Assembly: GCA_030848705.1 (NCBI GenBank)
Contig: JAUIZM010000099.1
Coordinates: 1 to 64,000, forward strand
DNA length: 64,000 nucleotides
Direction: 5' to 3'
From: Heracleum sosnowskyi
Lineage: Eukaryota; Streptophyta; Magnoliopsida; Apiales; Apiaceae
A model generated the notes under the pieces. The model saw only the letters and a list, made by a program, of their open reading frames with translations, searched no databases and was not told the DNA's origin. Position 1 is the first letter of the stretch; every line of letters starts with the position of its first letter. The translations under genes were made by a program, and so were the position numbers. Shown here piece by piece: positions 9,384 through 21,175 of the stretch.

Positions 9384-11833
9384 GTTTCCTTGGGTCCTGT
9401 CTTGTTAGCCTTTGTATTCCCTTTTGTACCATTTTTCACTTTGGGTTCAGATTGATTCAAATCAATCTTTACCCTTGGTGTTGATTTCTGAGGGTTGCTC
9501 ATATTTTCATTCATAGCATGCATAGTTGGAGGAACAATCATGTTATTCATGTTCCATGGCATTTGTGGCATGTTAAACATATTCATGTAAGGATTAGGCA
9601 CAAATGGCATGCTAGCATATGGATTCTGAAATTGTGCATATGGAGCAAACATGTTAGGCATAACAGGCATTTTAGGCATGGAACTGTTCATTGCAGGCTT
9701 GGGCATTTTCACATTAACAGATTTCTTAACAGATTTGCAGTTAGTAGATAAATGATTAACACTTCCACAATTGACACATGTCTTTCTAGGTGCATATTTA
9801 TCAGGTGTGTAATTGTTGTGTTTGTTAATTCCTACCTTGCCATTTCTGTTATTCTTTTTATTTCCCTTAGCCTCAACCTGAACTTTCTCTAACTTGTCTT
9901 TCAATTGCTTGTTAGACAAGTTACCTACATTAGCTCTCTCAACAGGCTTCTCAACTTTCTTTGATTTACTAGACTCACCTTGAACAAAGTTCTTGGTGAC
10001 CGGACCATACTTGTCATTAAGTCTAGTGAGTTTATCTTTTCTTTTCTCTGTCAACGAAACAGCCTGATCGGTTGATGGTTCATCTGTCAACGAAACATTG
10101 CATTCCGTTGACATATCAACCTTCAACAAATGATCCTTGTTGTTTGTTGACTCAGTTTCTGATTCTAAGGTTTCACCAACATACCCTAGCTTCTCTTTGT
10201 TCCTTTTCCATGATTGCTCACAGAAGGATTCCACGCCTTGAACATTAATTATGTTGGCAGCAACATTCCTGGCATCCTTCCATTTTGCAATCACACCTTG
10301 TTCTATCTCAAGTTGTGTTTTAAGAATTTCTTCCCTTTGTAACACGTTCTCAAGTTCCTTCTTAGCATCCCTACTAACACATCTCATTTTCTCAAATTCA
10401 ATGAGCTGTGCTTCTAACATTGCATTCCTATCACTTAAGAGCAGATTGGTCTCTTTTATTCTAGAATTCTCTTTAGTAAGTGATTTAAGAGTAACACGCA
10501 AATTATATAATACAGTAGACATTTCATTTACTGCACTGTCGCATTCCTCTTTAGAAAGCTCAGAAAGATTAGTAATTGTTACCTGGTTGCTTGAGGAACT
10601 TGCTTCCTGCTCATGATTGTCAGCCATAAGAGCCAAGTTGACATACTCAACATCATCATCAGAATCTTCACCATTACCAGCCCAATCATACTCCTGAGAC
10701 ATGAAAGCCTTTTCTTTTTGTTTGAGAAGTTCAAAGTATTTCTTTTTATAATCAACAGGCTCAAATTTCCTGTTGCCCTTCTCAACCTTGGGCTTTCTGC
10801 AGTCTCCAGCAAAGTGACCAATCATTCCACAATTGAAACATTTTGACTTAGACTTTTCAATCCAGTTTGTTTTGCTAGGTTGAAAGTCTCTTCTTGGTGG
10901 CCTTGCTTCTGAGTTTCTTTTGAACTTGAACTTAGAGAATTTTCTAGACAGAAAAGCAATGTGTTCATCAATCTCATCTAAGTCCTCCAAGTTGGCTGGT
11001 TCTGATTCTTCTTCTTCTGTCATCTTGTCTTTACCCTTGCTAACATCACTCCTACAACTAGATCGACTAGTTGTGGCCTTTGCAGTTTCTTTATTGTCAT
11101 CTTCAAGTTGGTTCACAGATGCAATCAATGCAATAGATCCACCCTTCTTTTGTACCTTTTCAATTTCCTCATCTTGCTCCATTTCCAGCTCATAAGTCTT
11201 CAAGGTTCCATAAAGCCTTTCAAGAGTGTAGTCTTTGTACTCTTGAGTGTTTCTGAGAGAAACAGTCATAGGCTTCCATTCTTTTGGAAGAGCTCTAAGA
11301 AATTTAAGGTTTGAATCCTTGGTTTGATAGATCCTCCCATACAACTTTAATCCATTCAAAAGCTTTTGAAACCTACTAAACGTGTCATTTAGGGTTTCAC
11401 CAGCTTTAAAATGAAAATGCTCATATTGTTGTATAAGGAGTTGCATTTTATTTTCCCTGACTTGCTCAGTTCCTTCACAGAGAGTTCTAACAGTATCCCA
11501 TACTTCCTTAGAGGTTGTACAGTTGATAACATTGTCAAACATCTCTTGCTCCAAACCATTAAACAGAATGTTCATGGTCCTTTTGTCTTTATGGACTTCT
11601 GCAATATCTTCAACAGTCCATTCTGAGACAGTTTTTGGAATCTCTACATCAGGTGCATCATCTGGCAGTCCAACCCTAGAATCAAGCTTCATGGGAACGT
11701 GTGGACCTTTCTCAATACAGTCTACATACCTCTCATCCATAGACATGAGATGTAAATGCATCTTTACTTTCCAGTGAAAGTAATTGTCTTTATCAAGAAC
11801 TGGTATCTTCACACCTGCATCCTTCTTCACCAT
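9362..11833 (-). CDS. gag: Copia gag polyprotein with two zinc knuckles
   Basis: Capsid/nucleocapsid protein of 823 aa. The N-terminus (DNYFHWKVKM, ~17-26) and residues ~90-220 match the DUF4219/UBN2 gag type of plant copia elements. The first CCHC knuckle is C332-C335-H340-C345 and the second is C686-C689-H694-C699. A region at ~420-520 predicts a coiled coil, and residues ~709-775 are rich in Met, Pro and Asn. The length and double knuckle fit SIRE/Maximus, whose gag is longer than in other copia lineages. The ATG follows the primer site by ~50 bp in the context AAACCATGG. The end (TWVPK) overlaps the pol frame by ~40 bp. Residues 579-595 contain two V-S-L-T copies encoded by the CGTTGA motif. 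Confidence 0.95.
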   Translation of the reverse strand: MVKKDAGVKIPVLDKDNYFHWKVKMHLHLMSMDERYVDCIEKGPHVPMKLDSRVGLPDDAPDVEIPKTVSEWTVEDIAEVHKDKRTMNILFNGLEQEMFDNVINCTTSKEVWDTVRTLCEGTEQVRENKMQLLIQQYEHFHFKAGETLNDTFSRFQKLLNGLKLYGRIYQTKDSNLKFLRALPKEWKPMTVSLRNTQEYKDYTLERLYGTLKTYELEMEQDEEIEKVQKKGGSIALIASVNQLEDDNKETAKATTSRSSCRSDVSKGKDKMTEEEESEPANLEDLDEIDEHIAFLSRKFSKFKFKRNSEARPPRRDFQPSKTNWIEKSKSKCFNCGMIGHFAGDCRKPKVEKGNRKFEPVDYKKKYFELLKQKEKAFMSQEYDWAGNGEDSDDDVEYVNLALMADNHEQEASSSSNQVTITNLSELSKEECDSAVNEMSTVLYNLRVTLKSLTKENSRIKETNLLLSDRNAMLEAQLIEFEKMRCVSRDAKKELENVLQREEILKTQLEIEQGVIAKWKDARNVAANIINVQGVESFCEQSWKRNKEKLGYVGETLESETESTNNKDHLLKVDMSTECNVSLTDEPSTDQAVSLTEKRKDKLTRLNDKYGPVTKNFVQGESSKSKKVEKPVERANVGNLSNKQLKDKLEKVQVEAKGNKKNNRNGKVGINKHNNYTPDKYAPRKTCVNCGSVNHLSTNCKSVKKSVNVKMPKPAMNSSMPKMPVMPNMFAPYAQFQNPYASMPFVPNPYMNMFNMPQMPWNMNNMIVPPTMHAMNENMSNPQKSTPRVKIDLNQSEPKVKNGTKGNTKANKTGPKETWVPKST
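10051..10111. repeat. CGTTGA motif cluster inside gag
   Basis: TCAACG at 10051 and 10087 and CGTTGA at 10106. In gag the motif is read as GTT-TCG-TTG-ACA (V-S-L-T), a different frame from pol, where it is read as TTC-GTT-GAC (F-V-D). Confidence 0.85.
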
Positions 11834-11883
11834 GGTTTCTGTTTTTGGTCTTGATCTTTAAACTTCTTGTATGTTAGAAGCTT

Positions 11884-11895
11884 GCTTTGATACCA
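11884..11895 (-). other. Primer binding site (initiator Met tRNA)
   Basis: Minus strand TGGTATCAAAGC, two bases after the 5' LTR end. It matches the plant iMet primer site TGGTATCAGAGC at 11 of 12 positions. Confidence 0.9.
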
Positions 11896-12065
11896 ATTGT
11901 TATTCCCAAATGACCTAACAGAATTGTAGAAGGGGGGGGTTGAATACAATTCTTGATATTTTCTTTAAAACTAAAACACTTTATAAAATAAAACTGAACT
12001 GAATAAATAAAAACACAAGATATAAATAATTCAGTTGGATTGTTTGATGATCCAACTGAAGTGTT

Positions 12066-12071
12066 TTTATT
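12066..12071 (-). terminator. LTR poly(A) signal AATAAA, copia copy A
   Basis: AATAAA on the minus strand ~140 bp downstream of the TATA box. Conserved at 23-28 and at 60962-60967 (copy B). In the 3' LTR it would direct polyadenylation of the genomic RNA. Confidence 0.5.
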
Positions 12072-12205
12072 GCGGAAATAATCTGTGATACAAAAGTACA
12101 CAGCTGCTCAGTTACAAGGTTGTAGAGAAGAAAAATGCTCTCAAAGATAGCTAATACAAACTCTTTGTTTTTCTTCACACTTAATAAAGTAACTGCTACA
12201 CTTGG

Positions 12206-12214
12206 TTATATAAA
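12206..12214 (-). promoter_or_regulatory. LTR TATA box, copia copy A
   Basis: Minus strand TTTATATAA within GGGTTTATATAACC. Conserved at 163-171 in the 3' LTR and at 61101-61109 in copy B. Transcription would start ~25-30 bp further along the minus strand, near 12175-12180. Confidence 0.65.
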
Positions 12215-12498
12215 CCCAAGTTTACAACCCTATTTTTGGCTACACTAATAGTACAATGAGTAACCGCCAATAGTTTGCTTTTCATCCCTTTGTCCAGTGG
12301 TCCTTGGAGATCCTTGCTTTTGACTTCATGCTTATTATGATCACTCCCAAGAGCCCAATTGGAAACTGGGATGTTTCCTTATTCCCCATGTCCATTTTAA
12401 TGGTTTCCAATGCAAAGTACACTTCCACATCTTCTTTTTGATCTGTCAGGAACCTGTCACTATCACTTTGTCAATTGTATAGAAAAGCAATAATGATT

Positions 12499-12596
12499 CG
12501 TTGATGGCATAGAGATGTGTTTCGTTGATAGCTTTATTCTTTGTTTCGTTGATGAGCTTCCTTGTTTCGTTGATAGAGTAATCTTCATTCCGTTGA
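12499..12596. repeat. CGTTGA motif array in U3 of the LTR
   Basis: Five cores at 12499, 12523, 12547, 12568 and 12591 (spacings 24, 24, 21, 23), all CGTTGA in plus orientation, each within a 21-24-bp unit. Three more lie at 12767, 12784 (inverted) and 12813. All are upstream of the TATA box in the direction of LTR transcription. Copy B has six units in the same array, so unit number varies. Confidence 0.85.
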
Positions 12597-14029
12597 CATG
12601 TCTTCACTTAGGCAAAATTACAAGGCACTAAATATTTACAATTAACCAACCTATTTTGCCTATCTAACCATTTAGTCAACATGACTTAGAAAACCTATCT
12701 AGTACTCAACAAACTGCATATCAAACTATGAAGTAATGTACAGTGCAATTGCTACATCACTCATTTCGTTGATGAGCTTCCTGTCAACGAAACACTGCAA
12801 AGCATGCTATTCCGTTGACAGTTACAAAATAACTTAATACAAAATCTACTAAGTGTTTTTATAATTATCATCAAGAACAACATATTCCTAACAAAAAGTG
12901 TCCGGAACCTCATTTTTTGAGCGTGTGAAACCAGTTTTGGGCCAAAAAGTGGGTTTTTTCCCATTTTCGGGGGTCGAAAAACCCCATTTCCGGAAATGAA
13001 ATTTCGCGTTTTTTGGTCCGTACATCCATTTTTTACCTCTATTTTAGCACGTGACAAAAAAAATCGGAAGAAAAGTGTCCGGAACCTCATTTTTTGAGCG
13101 CGTGAAAATGCCAGTGAAACCAGTTTTGGGCCAAAAAGTGGGTTTTTTCCCATTTTCGGGGGTCAAAAAAACCCATTTCCGGAAATGAAATTTCGCGTTT
13201 TTTGGTCCGTACGTCCATGTTATTCCTCTATTTTAGCACGTGACAAAAAAAAATCGGAAGAAAAATGTCCGGAACCTCGTTTTTTGAGCGTGTGAAAATG
13301 CCAGTGAAACCAGTTTTGGGCCAAAAAGTGGGTTTTTTCCCATTTTCGGGGGTCGAAAAAACCCATTTCCGGAAATAAAATTTCGAGTTTTTTGGTCCGT
13401 ACGTCCATTTTGTACCTCTATTTTAGCACGTGACAAAAAAAATCGGAAGAAAAATGTCCGGAACCTCATTTTTTGAGCGCGTGATAATGCCAGTGAAACC
13501 AGTTTTGGGCCAAAAGTGGGTTTTTTCCCATTTTCGGGGGTCGAAAAAACCCATTTCCGGAAATGAAATTTCGCGTTTTTTGGTCCGTACGTCCATTTTG
13601 TACCTCTATTTTAGCACGTGATAAAAAAATCAGAAGAAAAATGTCCGGAACCTCGTTTTTTGAGTGCGTGAAAATGCCAGTGAAACCAGTTTTGGGCCAA
13701 AAAGTGGGTTTTTTCCCATTTTCGGGGGTCGAAAAAACCCATTTCCGGAAATAAAATTTCGAGTTTTTTGGTCCGTACGTCCATTTTGTACCTCTATTTT
13801 AGCACGTGACAAAAAAAATCGGAAGAAAAATGTCCGGAACCTCATTTTTTTAGCGCGTGATAATGCCAGTGAAACCAGTTTTGGGCCAAAAGTGGGTTTT
13901 TTCCCATTTTCGGGGGTCGAAAAAACCCATTTCCGGAAATGAAATTTCGCGTTTTTTGGTCCGTACGTCCATTTTGTACCTCTATTTTAGCACGTGATAA
14001 AAAAAATCAGAAGAAAAATGTCCGGAACC

Positions 14030-16730
14030 TCGTTTTTTGAGTGCGTGAAAATGCCAGTGAAACCAGTTTTGGGCCAAAAAGTGGGTTTTTTCCCATTTTC
14101 GGGGGTCGAAAAAACCCATTTCCGGAAATAAAATTTCGAGTTTTTTGGTCCGTACGGCCATTTTGTACCTCTATTTTAGCACGTGACAAAAAAAATCGGA
14201 AGAAAAATGTCCGGAACCTCATTTTTTGAGCGCGTGAAAATGCCAGTGAAACCAGTTTTGGGCCAAAAAGTGGGTTTTTTCCCATTTTCGGGGGTCGAAA
14301 AAACCCATTTCCGGAAATGAAATTTCGCGTTTTTTGGTCCGTACGTCCATGTTATTCCTCTATTTTAGCACGTGACAAAAAAAATCGGAAGAAAAATGTC
14401 CGGAACCTCATTTTTTGAGCGCGTGAAAATGCCAGTGAAACCAGTTTTGGGCCAAAAAGTGGGTTTTTTCCCATTTTCGGGGGTCGAAAAAACCCATTTC
14501 CGGAAATGAAATTTCGCGTTTTTTGGTCCGTACGTCCATGTTATTCCTCTATTTTAGCACGTGACAAAAAAAATCGGAAGAAAAATGTCCGGAACCTCGT
14601 TTTTTGAGCGCGTGAAAATGCTAGTGAAACCAGTTTTGGGCGAAAAAGTGGGTTTTTTCCCATTTTCGGGGGTCGAAAAAACCCATTTCCGGAAATGAAA
14701 TTTCGAGTTTTTTGGTCCGTACGTCCATTTTGTACCTCTATTTTAGCACGTGACAAAAAAAATCGGAAGAAAAATGTCCGGAACCTCGTTTATTGAGCGC
14801 GTGAAAATGCCAGTGAAACCAGTTTTGGGCCAAAAAGTGGGTTTTTTCCCATTTTCGGGGGTCGAAAAAACCCATTTCCGGAAATGAAATTTCGCGTTTT
14901 TTGGTCCGTACGTCCATTTTGTACCTCTATTTTAGCACGTGACAAAAAAAATCGGAAGAAAAATGTCCGGAACCTCATTTTTTGAGCGCGTGATAATGCC
15001 AGTGAAACCAGTTTTGGGCCAAAAGTGGGTTTTTTCCCATTTTCGGGGGTCGAAAAAACCCATTTCCGGAAATGAAATTTCGCGTTTTTTGGTCCGTACG
15101 TCCATTTTGTACCTCTATTTTAGCACGTGATAAAAAAAATCAGAAGAAAAATGTCCGGAACCTCGTTTTTTGAGCGCGTGAAAATGCCAGTGAAACCAGT
15201 TTTGGGCCAAAAAGTGGGTTTTTTCCCATTTTCGGGGGTCGAAAAAACCCATTTCCGGAAATGAAATTTTGCGTTTTTTGGTCCGTACGTCCATTTTGTA
15301 CCTCTATTTTAGCACGTGACAAAAAATATCGGAAGAAAAGTGTCCGGAACCTCATTTTTTGAGCGCGTGAAACCAGTTTTGGGCCAAAAAGTGGGTTTTT
15401 TCCCATTTTCGGGGGTCGAAAAACCCCATTTCCGGAAATGAAATTTCGCGTTTTTTGGTCCGTACATCCATTTTTTACCTCTATTTTAGCACGTGACAAA
15501 AAAAATTGGAAGAAAAGTGTCCGGAACCTCATTTTTTGAGCGCGTGAAAATGCCAGTGAAACCAGTTTTGGGCCAAAAAGTGGGTTTTTTCCCATTTTCG
15601 GGGGTCAAAAAAACCCATTTCCGGAAATGAAATTTCGCGTTTTTTGGTCCGTACGTCCATGTTATTCCTCTATTTTAGCACGTGACAAAAAAAAAATCGG
15701 AAGAAAAATGTCCGGAACCTCGTTTTTTGAGCGCGTGAAAATGCCAGTGAAACCAGTTTTGGGCCAAAAAGTGGGTTTTTTCCCATTTTCGGGGGTCGAA
15801 AAAACCCATTTCCGGAAATAAAATTTTGAGTTTTTTGGTCCGTACGTCCATTTTGTACCTCTATTTTAGCACGTGACAAAAAAAATCGGAAGAAAAATGT
15901 CCGGAACCTCATTTTTTGAGCGCGTGATAATGCCAGTGAAACCAGTTTTGGGCCAAAAGTGGGTTTTTTCCCATTTTCGGGGGTCGAAAAAACCCATTTC
16001 CGGAAATGAAATTTCGCGTTTTTTGGTCCGTACGTCCATTTTGTACCTCTATTTTAGCACGTGATAAAAAAAATCAGAAGAAAAATGTCCGGAACCTCGT
16101 TTTTTGAGCGCGTGAAAATGCCAGTGAAACCAGTTTTGGGCCAAAAAGTGGGTTTTTTCCCATTTTCGGGGGTCGAAAAAACCCACTTCCGGAAATGAAA
16201 TTTCGCGTTTTTTGGTCCGTACGTCCATTTTGTACCTCTATTTTAGCACGTGACATAAAATATCGGAAGAAAAGTGTCCGGAACCTCATTTTTTGAGCGC
16301 GTGAAACCAGTTTTGGGCCAAAAAGTGGGTTTTTTCCCATTTTCGGGGGTCGAAAAACCCCATTTCCGGAAATGAAATTTCGCGTTTTTTGGTCCGTACA
16401 TCCATTTTTTACCTCTATTTTAGCACGTGACAAAACAAATCGGAAGAAAAGTGTCCGGAACCTCATTTTTTGAGCGCGTGAAAATGCCAGTGAAACCAGT
16501 TTTGGGCCAAAAAGTGGGTTTTTTCCCATTTTCGGGGGTCGAAAAAACCCATTTCCGGAAATGAAATTTCGCGTTTTTTGGTCCGTACGTCCATGTTATT
16601 CCTCTATTTTAGCACGTGACAAAAAAAAATCGGAAGAAAAATGTCCGGAACCTCGTTTTTTGAGCGCGTGAAAATGCCAGTGAAACCAGTTTTGGGCCAA
16701 AAAGTGGGTTTTTTCCCATTTTCGGGGGTC
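14030..16730. repeat. Duplicated satellite segment, copy 1
   Basis: Matches 21176-23876 at a fixed offset of 7146 bp and shares rare variants such as ATTGGAAG (15505/22651), TTTTGCG (15268/22414) and the GCTAGTG monomer. It diverges just outside, for example GAAATAAAA against GAAATGAAA near 16750/23896. This marks a ~2.7-kb duplication within the array. Confidence 0.75.
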
Positions 16731-19700
16731 GAAAAAACCCATTTCCGGAAATAAAATTTCGAGTTTTTTGGTCCGTACGTCCATTTTGTACCTCTATTTT
16801 AGCACGTGACAAAAAAAATCGGAAGAAAAATGTCCGGAACCTCATTTTTTGAGCGCGTGATAATGCCAGTGAAACCAGTTTTGGGCCAAAAGTGGGTTTT
16901 TTCCCATTTTCGGGGGTCGAAAAAACCCATTTCCGGAAATGAAATTTCGCGTTTTTTGGTCCGTACATCCATTTTGTACCTCTATTTTAGTACGTGATAA
17001 AAAAAATCAGAAGAAAAATGTCCGGAACCTCGTTTTTTGAGTGCGTGAAATTGCCAGTGAAACCAGTTTTGGGCCAAAAAGTGGGTTTTTTCCCATTTTC
17101 GGGGGTCGAAAAAACCCATTTCCGGAAATGAAATTTCGCGTTTTTTGGTCCGTACGTCCATTTTGTACCTCTATTTTAGCACGTGACAAAAAATATCGGA
17201 AGAAAAGTGTCCGGAACCTCATTTTTTGAGCGCGTGAAACCAGTTTTGGGCCAAAAAGTGGGTTTTTTCCCATTTTCGGGGGTCGAAAAACCCCATTTCC
17301 GGAAATGAAATTTTGCGTTTTTTGGTCCGTACATCCATTTTTTACCTCTATTTTAGCACGTGACAAAAAAAATCGGAAGAAAAGTGTCCGGAACCTCATT
17401 TTTTGAGCGCGTGAAAATGCCAGTGAAACCAGTTTTGGGCCAAAAAGTGGGTTTTTTCCCATTTTCGGGGGTCGAAAAAACCCATTTCCGGAAATGAAAT
17501 TTCGCGTTTTTTGGTCCGTACGTCCATGTTATTCCTCTATTTTAGCACGTGACAAAAAAAAATCGGAAGAAAAATGTCCGGAACCTCGTTTTTTGAGCGC
17601 GTGAAAATGCCAGTGAAACCAGTTTTGGGCCAAAAAGTGGGTTTTTTCCCATTTTCGGGGGTCGAAAAAACCCATTTCCGGAAATAAAATTTCGAGTTTT
17701 TTGGTCCGTACGTCCATTTTGTACCTCTATTTTAGCACGTGACAAAAAAAATCGGAAGAAAAATGTCCGGAACCTCGTTTATTGAGCGCGTGAAAATGCC
17801 AGTGAAACCAGTTTTGGGCCAAAAAGTGGGTTTTTTCCCATTTTCGGGGGTCAAAAAAACCCATTTCCGGAAATGAAATTTCGCGTTTTTTGGTCCGTAC
17901 GTCCATGTTATTCCTCTATTTTAGCACGTGACAAAAAAAAATCGGAAGAAAAATGTCCGGAACCTCGTTTTTTGAGCGCGTGAAAATGCCAGTGAAACCA
18001 GTTTTGGGCCAAAAAGTGGGTTTTTTCCCATTTTCGGGGGTCGAAAAAACCCATTTCCGGAAATAAAATTTCGAGTTTTTTGGTCCGTACGTCCATTTTG
18101 TACCTCTATTTTAGCACGTGACAAAAAAAATCGGAAGAAAAATGTCCGGAACCTCATTTTTTTAGCGCGTGATAATGCCAGTGAAACCAGTTTTGGGCCA
18201 AAAGTGGGTTTTTTCCCATTTTCGGGGGTCGAAAAAACCCATTTCCGGAAATGAAATTTCGCGTTTTTTGGTCCGTACGTCCATTTTGTACCTCTATTTT
18301 AGCACGTGATAAAAAAAATCAGAAGAAAAATGTCCGGAACCTCGTTTTTTGAGTGCGTGAAAATGCCAGTGAAACCAGTTTTGGGCCAAAAAGTGGGTTT
18401 TTTCCCATTTTCGGGGGTCGAAAAAACCCATTTCCGGAAATAAAATTTCGAGTTTTTTGGTCCGTACGGCCATTTTGTACCTCTATTTTAGCACGTGACA
18501 AAAAAAATCGGAAGAAAAATGTCCGGAACCTCATTTTTTGAGCGCGTGAAAATGCCAGTGAAACCAGTTTTGGGCCAAAAAGTGGGTTTTTTCCCATTTT
18601 CGGGGGTCGAAAAAACCCATTTCCGGAAATGAAATTTCGCGTTTTTTGGTCCGTACGTCCATGTTATTCCTCTATTTTAGCACGTGACAAAAAAAATCGG
18701 AAGAAAAATGTCCGGAACCTCGTTTTTTGAGCGCGTGAAAATGCTAGTGAAACCAGTTTTGGGCGAAAAAGTGGGTTTTTTCCCATTTTCGGGGGTCGAA
18801 AAAACCCATTTCCGGAAATGAAATTTCGAGTTTTTTGGTCCGTACGTCCATTTTGTACCTCTATTTTAGCACGTGACAAAAAAAATCGGAAGAAAAATGT
18901 CCGGAACCTCGTTTATTGAGCGCGTGAAAATGCCAGTGAAACCAGTTTTGGGCCAAAAAGTGGGTTTTTTCCCATTTTCGGGGGTCGAAAAAACCCATTT
19001 CCGGAAATGAAATTTCGCGTTTTTTGGTCCGTACGTCCATTTTGTACCTCTATTTTAGCACGTGACAAAAAAAATCGGAAGAAAAATGTCCGGAACCTCA
19101 TTTTTTGAGCGCGTGATAATGCCAGTGAAACCAGTTTTGGGCCAAAAGTGGGTTTTTTCCCATTTTCGGGGGTCGAAAAAACCCATTTCCGGAAATGAAA
19201 TTTCGCGTTTTTTGGTCCGTACGTCCATTTTGTACCTCTATTTTAGCACGTGATAAAAAAAATCAGAAGAAAAATGTCCGGAACCTCGTTTTTTGAGCGC
19301 GTGAAAATGCCAGTGAAACCAGTTTTGGGCCAAAAAGTGGGTTTTTTCCCATTTTCGGGGGTCAAAAAAACCCATTTCCGGAAATGAAATTTCGCGTTTT
19401 TTGGTCCGTACGTCCATGTTATTCCTCTATTTTAGCACGTGACAAAAAAAAATCGGAAGAAAAATGTCCGGAACCTCGTTTTTTGAGCGCGTGAAAATGC
19501 CAGTGAAACCAGTTTTGGGCCAAAAAGTGGGTTTTTTCCCATTTTCGGGGGTCGAAAAAACCCATTTCCGGAAATAAAATTTCGAGTTTTTTGGTCCGTA
19601 CGTCCATTTTGTACCTCTATTTTAGCACGTGACAAAAAAAATCGGAAGAAAAATGTCCGGAACCTCATTTTTTTAGCGCGTGATAATGCCAGTGAAACCA

Positions 19701-21175
19701 GTTTTGGGCCAAAAGTGGGTTTTTTCCCATTTTCGGGGGTCGAAAAAACCCATTTCCGGAAATGAAATTTCGCGTTTTTTGGTCCGTACGTCCATTTTGT
19801 ACCTCTATTTTAGCACGTGATAAAAAAAATCAGAAGAAAAATGTCCGGAACCTCGTTTTTTGAGTGCGTGAAAATGCCAGTGAAACCAGTTTTGGGCCAA
19901 AAAGTGGGTTTTTTCCCATTTTCGGGGGTCGAAAAAACCCATTTCCGGAAATAAAATTTCGAGTTTTTTGGTCCGTACGGCCATTTTGTACCTCTATTTT
20001 AGCACGTGACAAAAAAAATCGGAAGAAAAATGTCCGGAACCTCATTTTTTGAGCGCGTGAAAATGCCAGTGAAACCAGTTTTGGGCCAAAAAGTGGGTTT
20101 TTTCCCATTTTCGGGGGTCGAAAAAACCCATTTCCGGAAATGAAATTTCGCGTTTTTTGGTCCGTACGTCCATGTTATTCCTCTATTTTAGCACGTGACA
20201 AAAAAAATCGGAAGAAAAATGTCCGGAACCTCATTTTTTGAGCGCGTGAAAATGCCAGTGAAACCAGTTTTGGGCCAAAAAGTGGGTTTTTTCCCATTTT
20301 CGGGGGTCGAAAAAACCCATTTCCGGAAATGAAATTTCGCGTTTTTTGGTCCGTACGTCCATGTTATTCCTCTATTTTAGCACGTGACAAAAAAAATCGG
20401 AAGAAAAATGTCCGGAACCTCGTTTTTTGAGCGCGTGAAAATGCTAGTGAAACCAGTTTTGGGCGAAAAAGTGGGTTTTTTCCCATTTTCGGGGGTCGAA
20501 AAAACCCATTTCCGGAAATGAAATTTCGAGTTTTTTGGTCCGTACGTCCATTTTGTACCTCTATTTTAGCACGTGACAAAAAAAATCGGAAGAAAAATGT
20601 CCGGAACCTCGTTTATTGAGCGCGTGAAAATGCCAGTGAAACCAGTTTTGGGCCAAAAAGTGGGTTTTTTCCCATTTTCGGGGGTCGAAAAAACCCATTT
20701 CCGGAAATGAAATTTCGCGTTTTTTGGTCCGTACGTCCATTTTGTACCTCTATTTTAGCACGTGACAAAAAAAATCGGAAGAAAAATGTCCGGAACCTCA
20801 TTTTTTGAGCGCGTGATAATGCCAGTGAAACCAGTTTTGGGCCAAAAGTGGGTTTTTTCCCATTTTCGGGGGTCGAAAAAACCCATTTCCGGAAATGAAA
20901 TTTCGCGTTTTTTGGTCCGTACGTCCATTTTGTACCTCTATTTTAGCACGTGATAAAAAAAATCAGAAGAAAAATGTCCGGAACCTCGTTTTTTGAGCGC
21001 GTGAAAATGCCAGTGAAACCAGTTTTGGGCCAAAAAGTGGGTTTTTTCCCATTTTCGGGGGTCGAACAAACCCATTTCCGGAAATGAAATTTCGCGTTTT
21101 TTGGTCCGTACGTCCATGTTATTCCTCTATTTTAGCACGTGACAAAAAAAAATCGGAAGAAAAATGTCCGGAACC

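Larger units (their letters stand above)
1..12893 (-). mobile_element. Ty1/copia LTR retrotransposon, SIRE/Maximus-like (copy A)
   Basis: Order on the minus strand: 5' LTR, iMet primer site, gag, pol (protease, integrase, RT, RNase H), third ORF, polypurine tract, 3' LTR. Integrase before RT identifies Ty1/copia. A long gag with two zinc knuckles and a coiled coil, plus an extra ORF after pol, fits the SIRE/Maximus lineage. The visible 850 bp of the 3' LTR differ from the 5' LTR at one base (139 versus 12182, a/t), so insertion is recent. The last ~146 bp of the 3' LTR lie left of the window. The right flank is satellite DNA starting AAAAG; the matching left duplication is not visible. All three ORFs are open. 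Confidence 0.93.
11898..12893 (-). repeat. 5' LTR of copia copy A
   Basis: 996 bp bounded by TGTTA...TAACA. On the minus strand the order is U3 with CGTTGA clusters (12767-12818 and 12499-12596), a TATA box at 12206-12214, and an AATAAA at 12066-12071. The TATA-to-AATAAA distance (~140 bp) brackets the probable R region. An eight-G run lies at 11932-11939. Confidence 0.95.
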
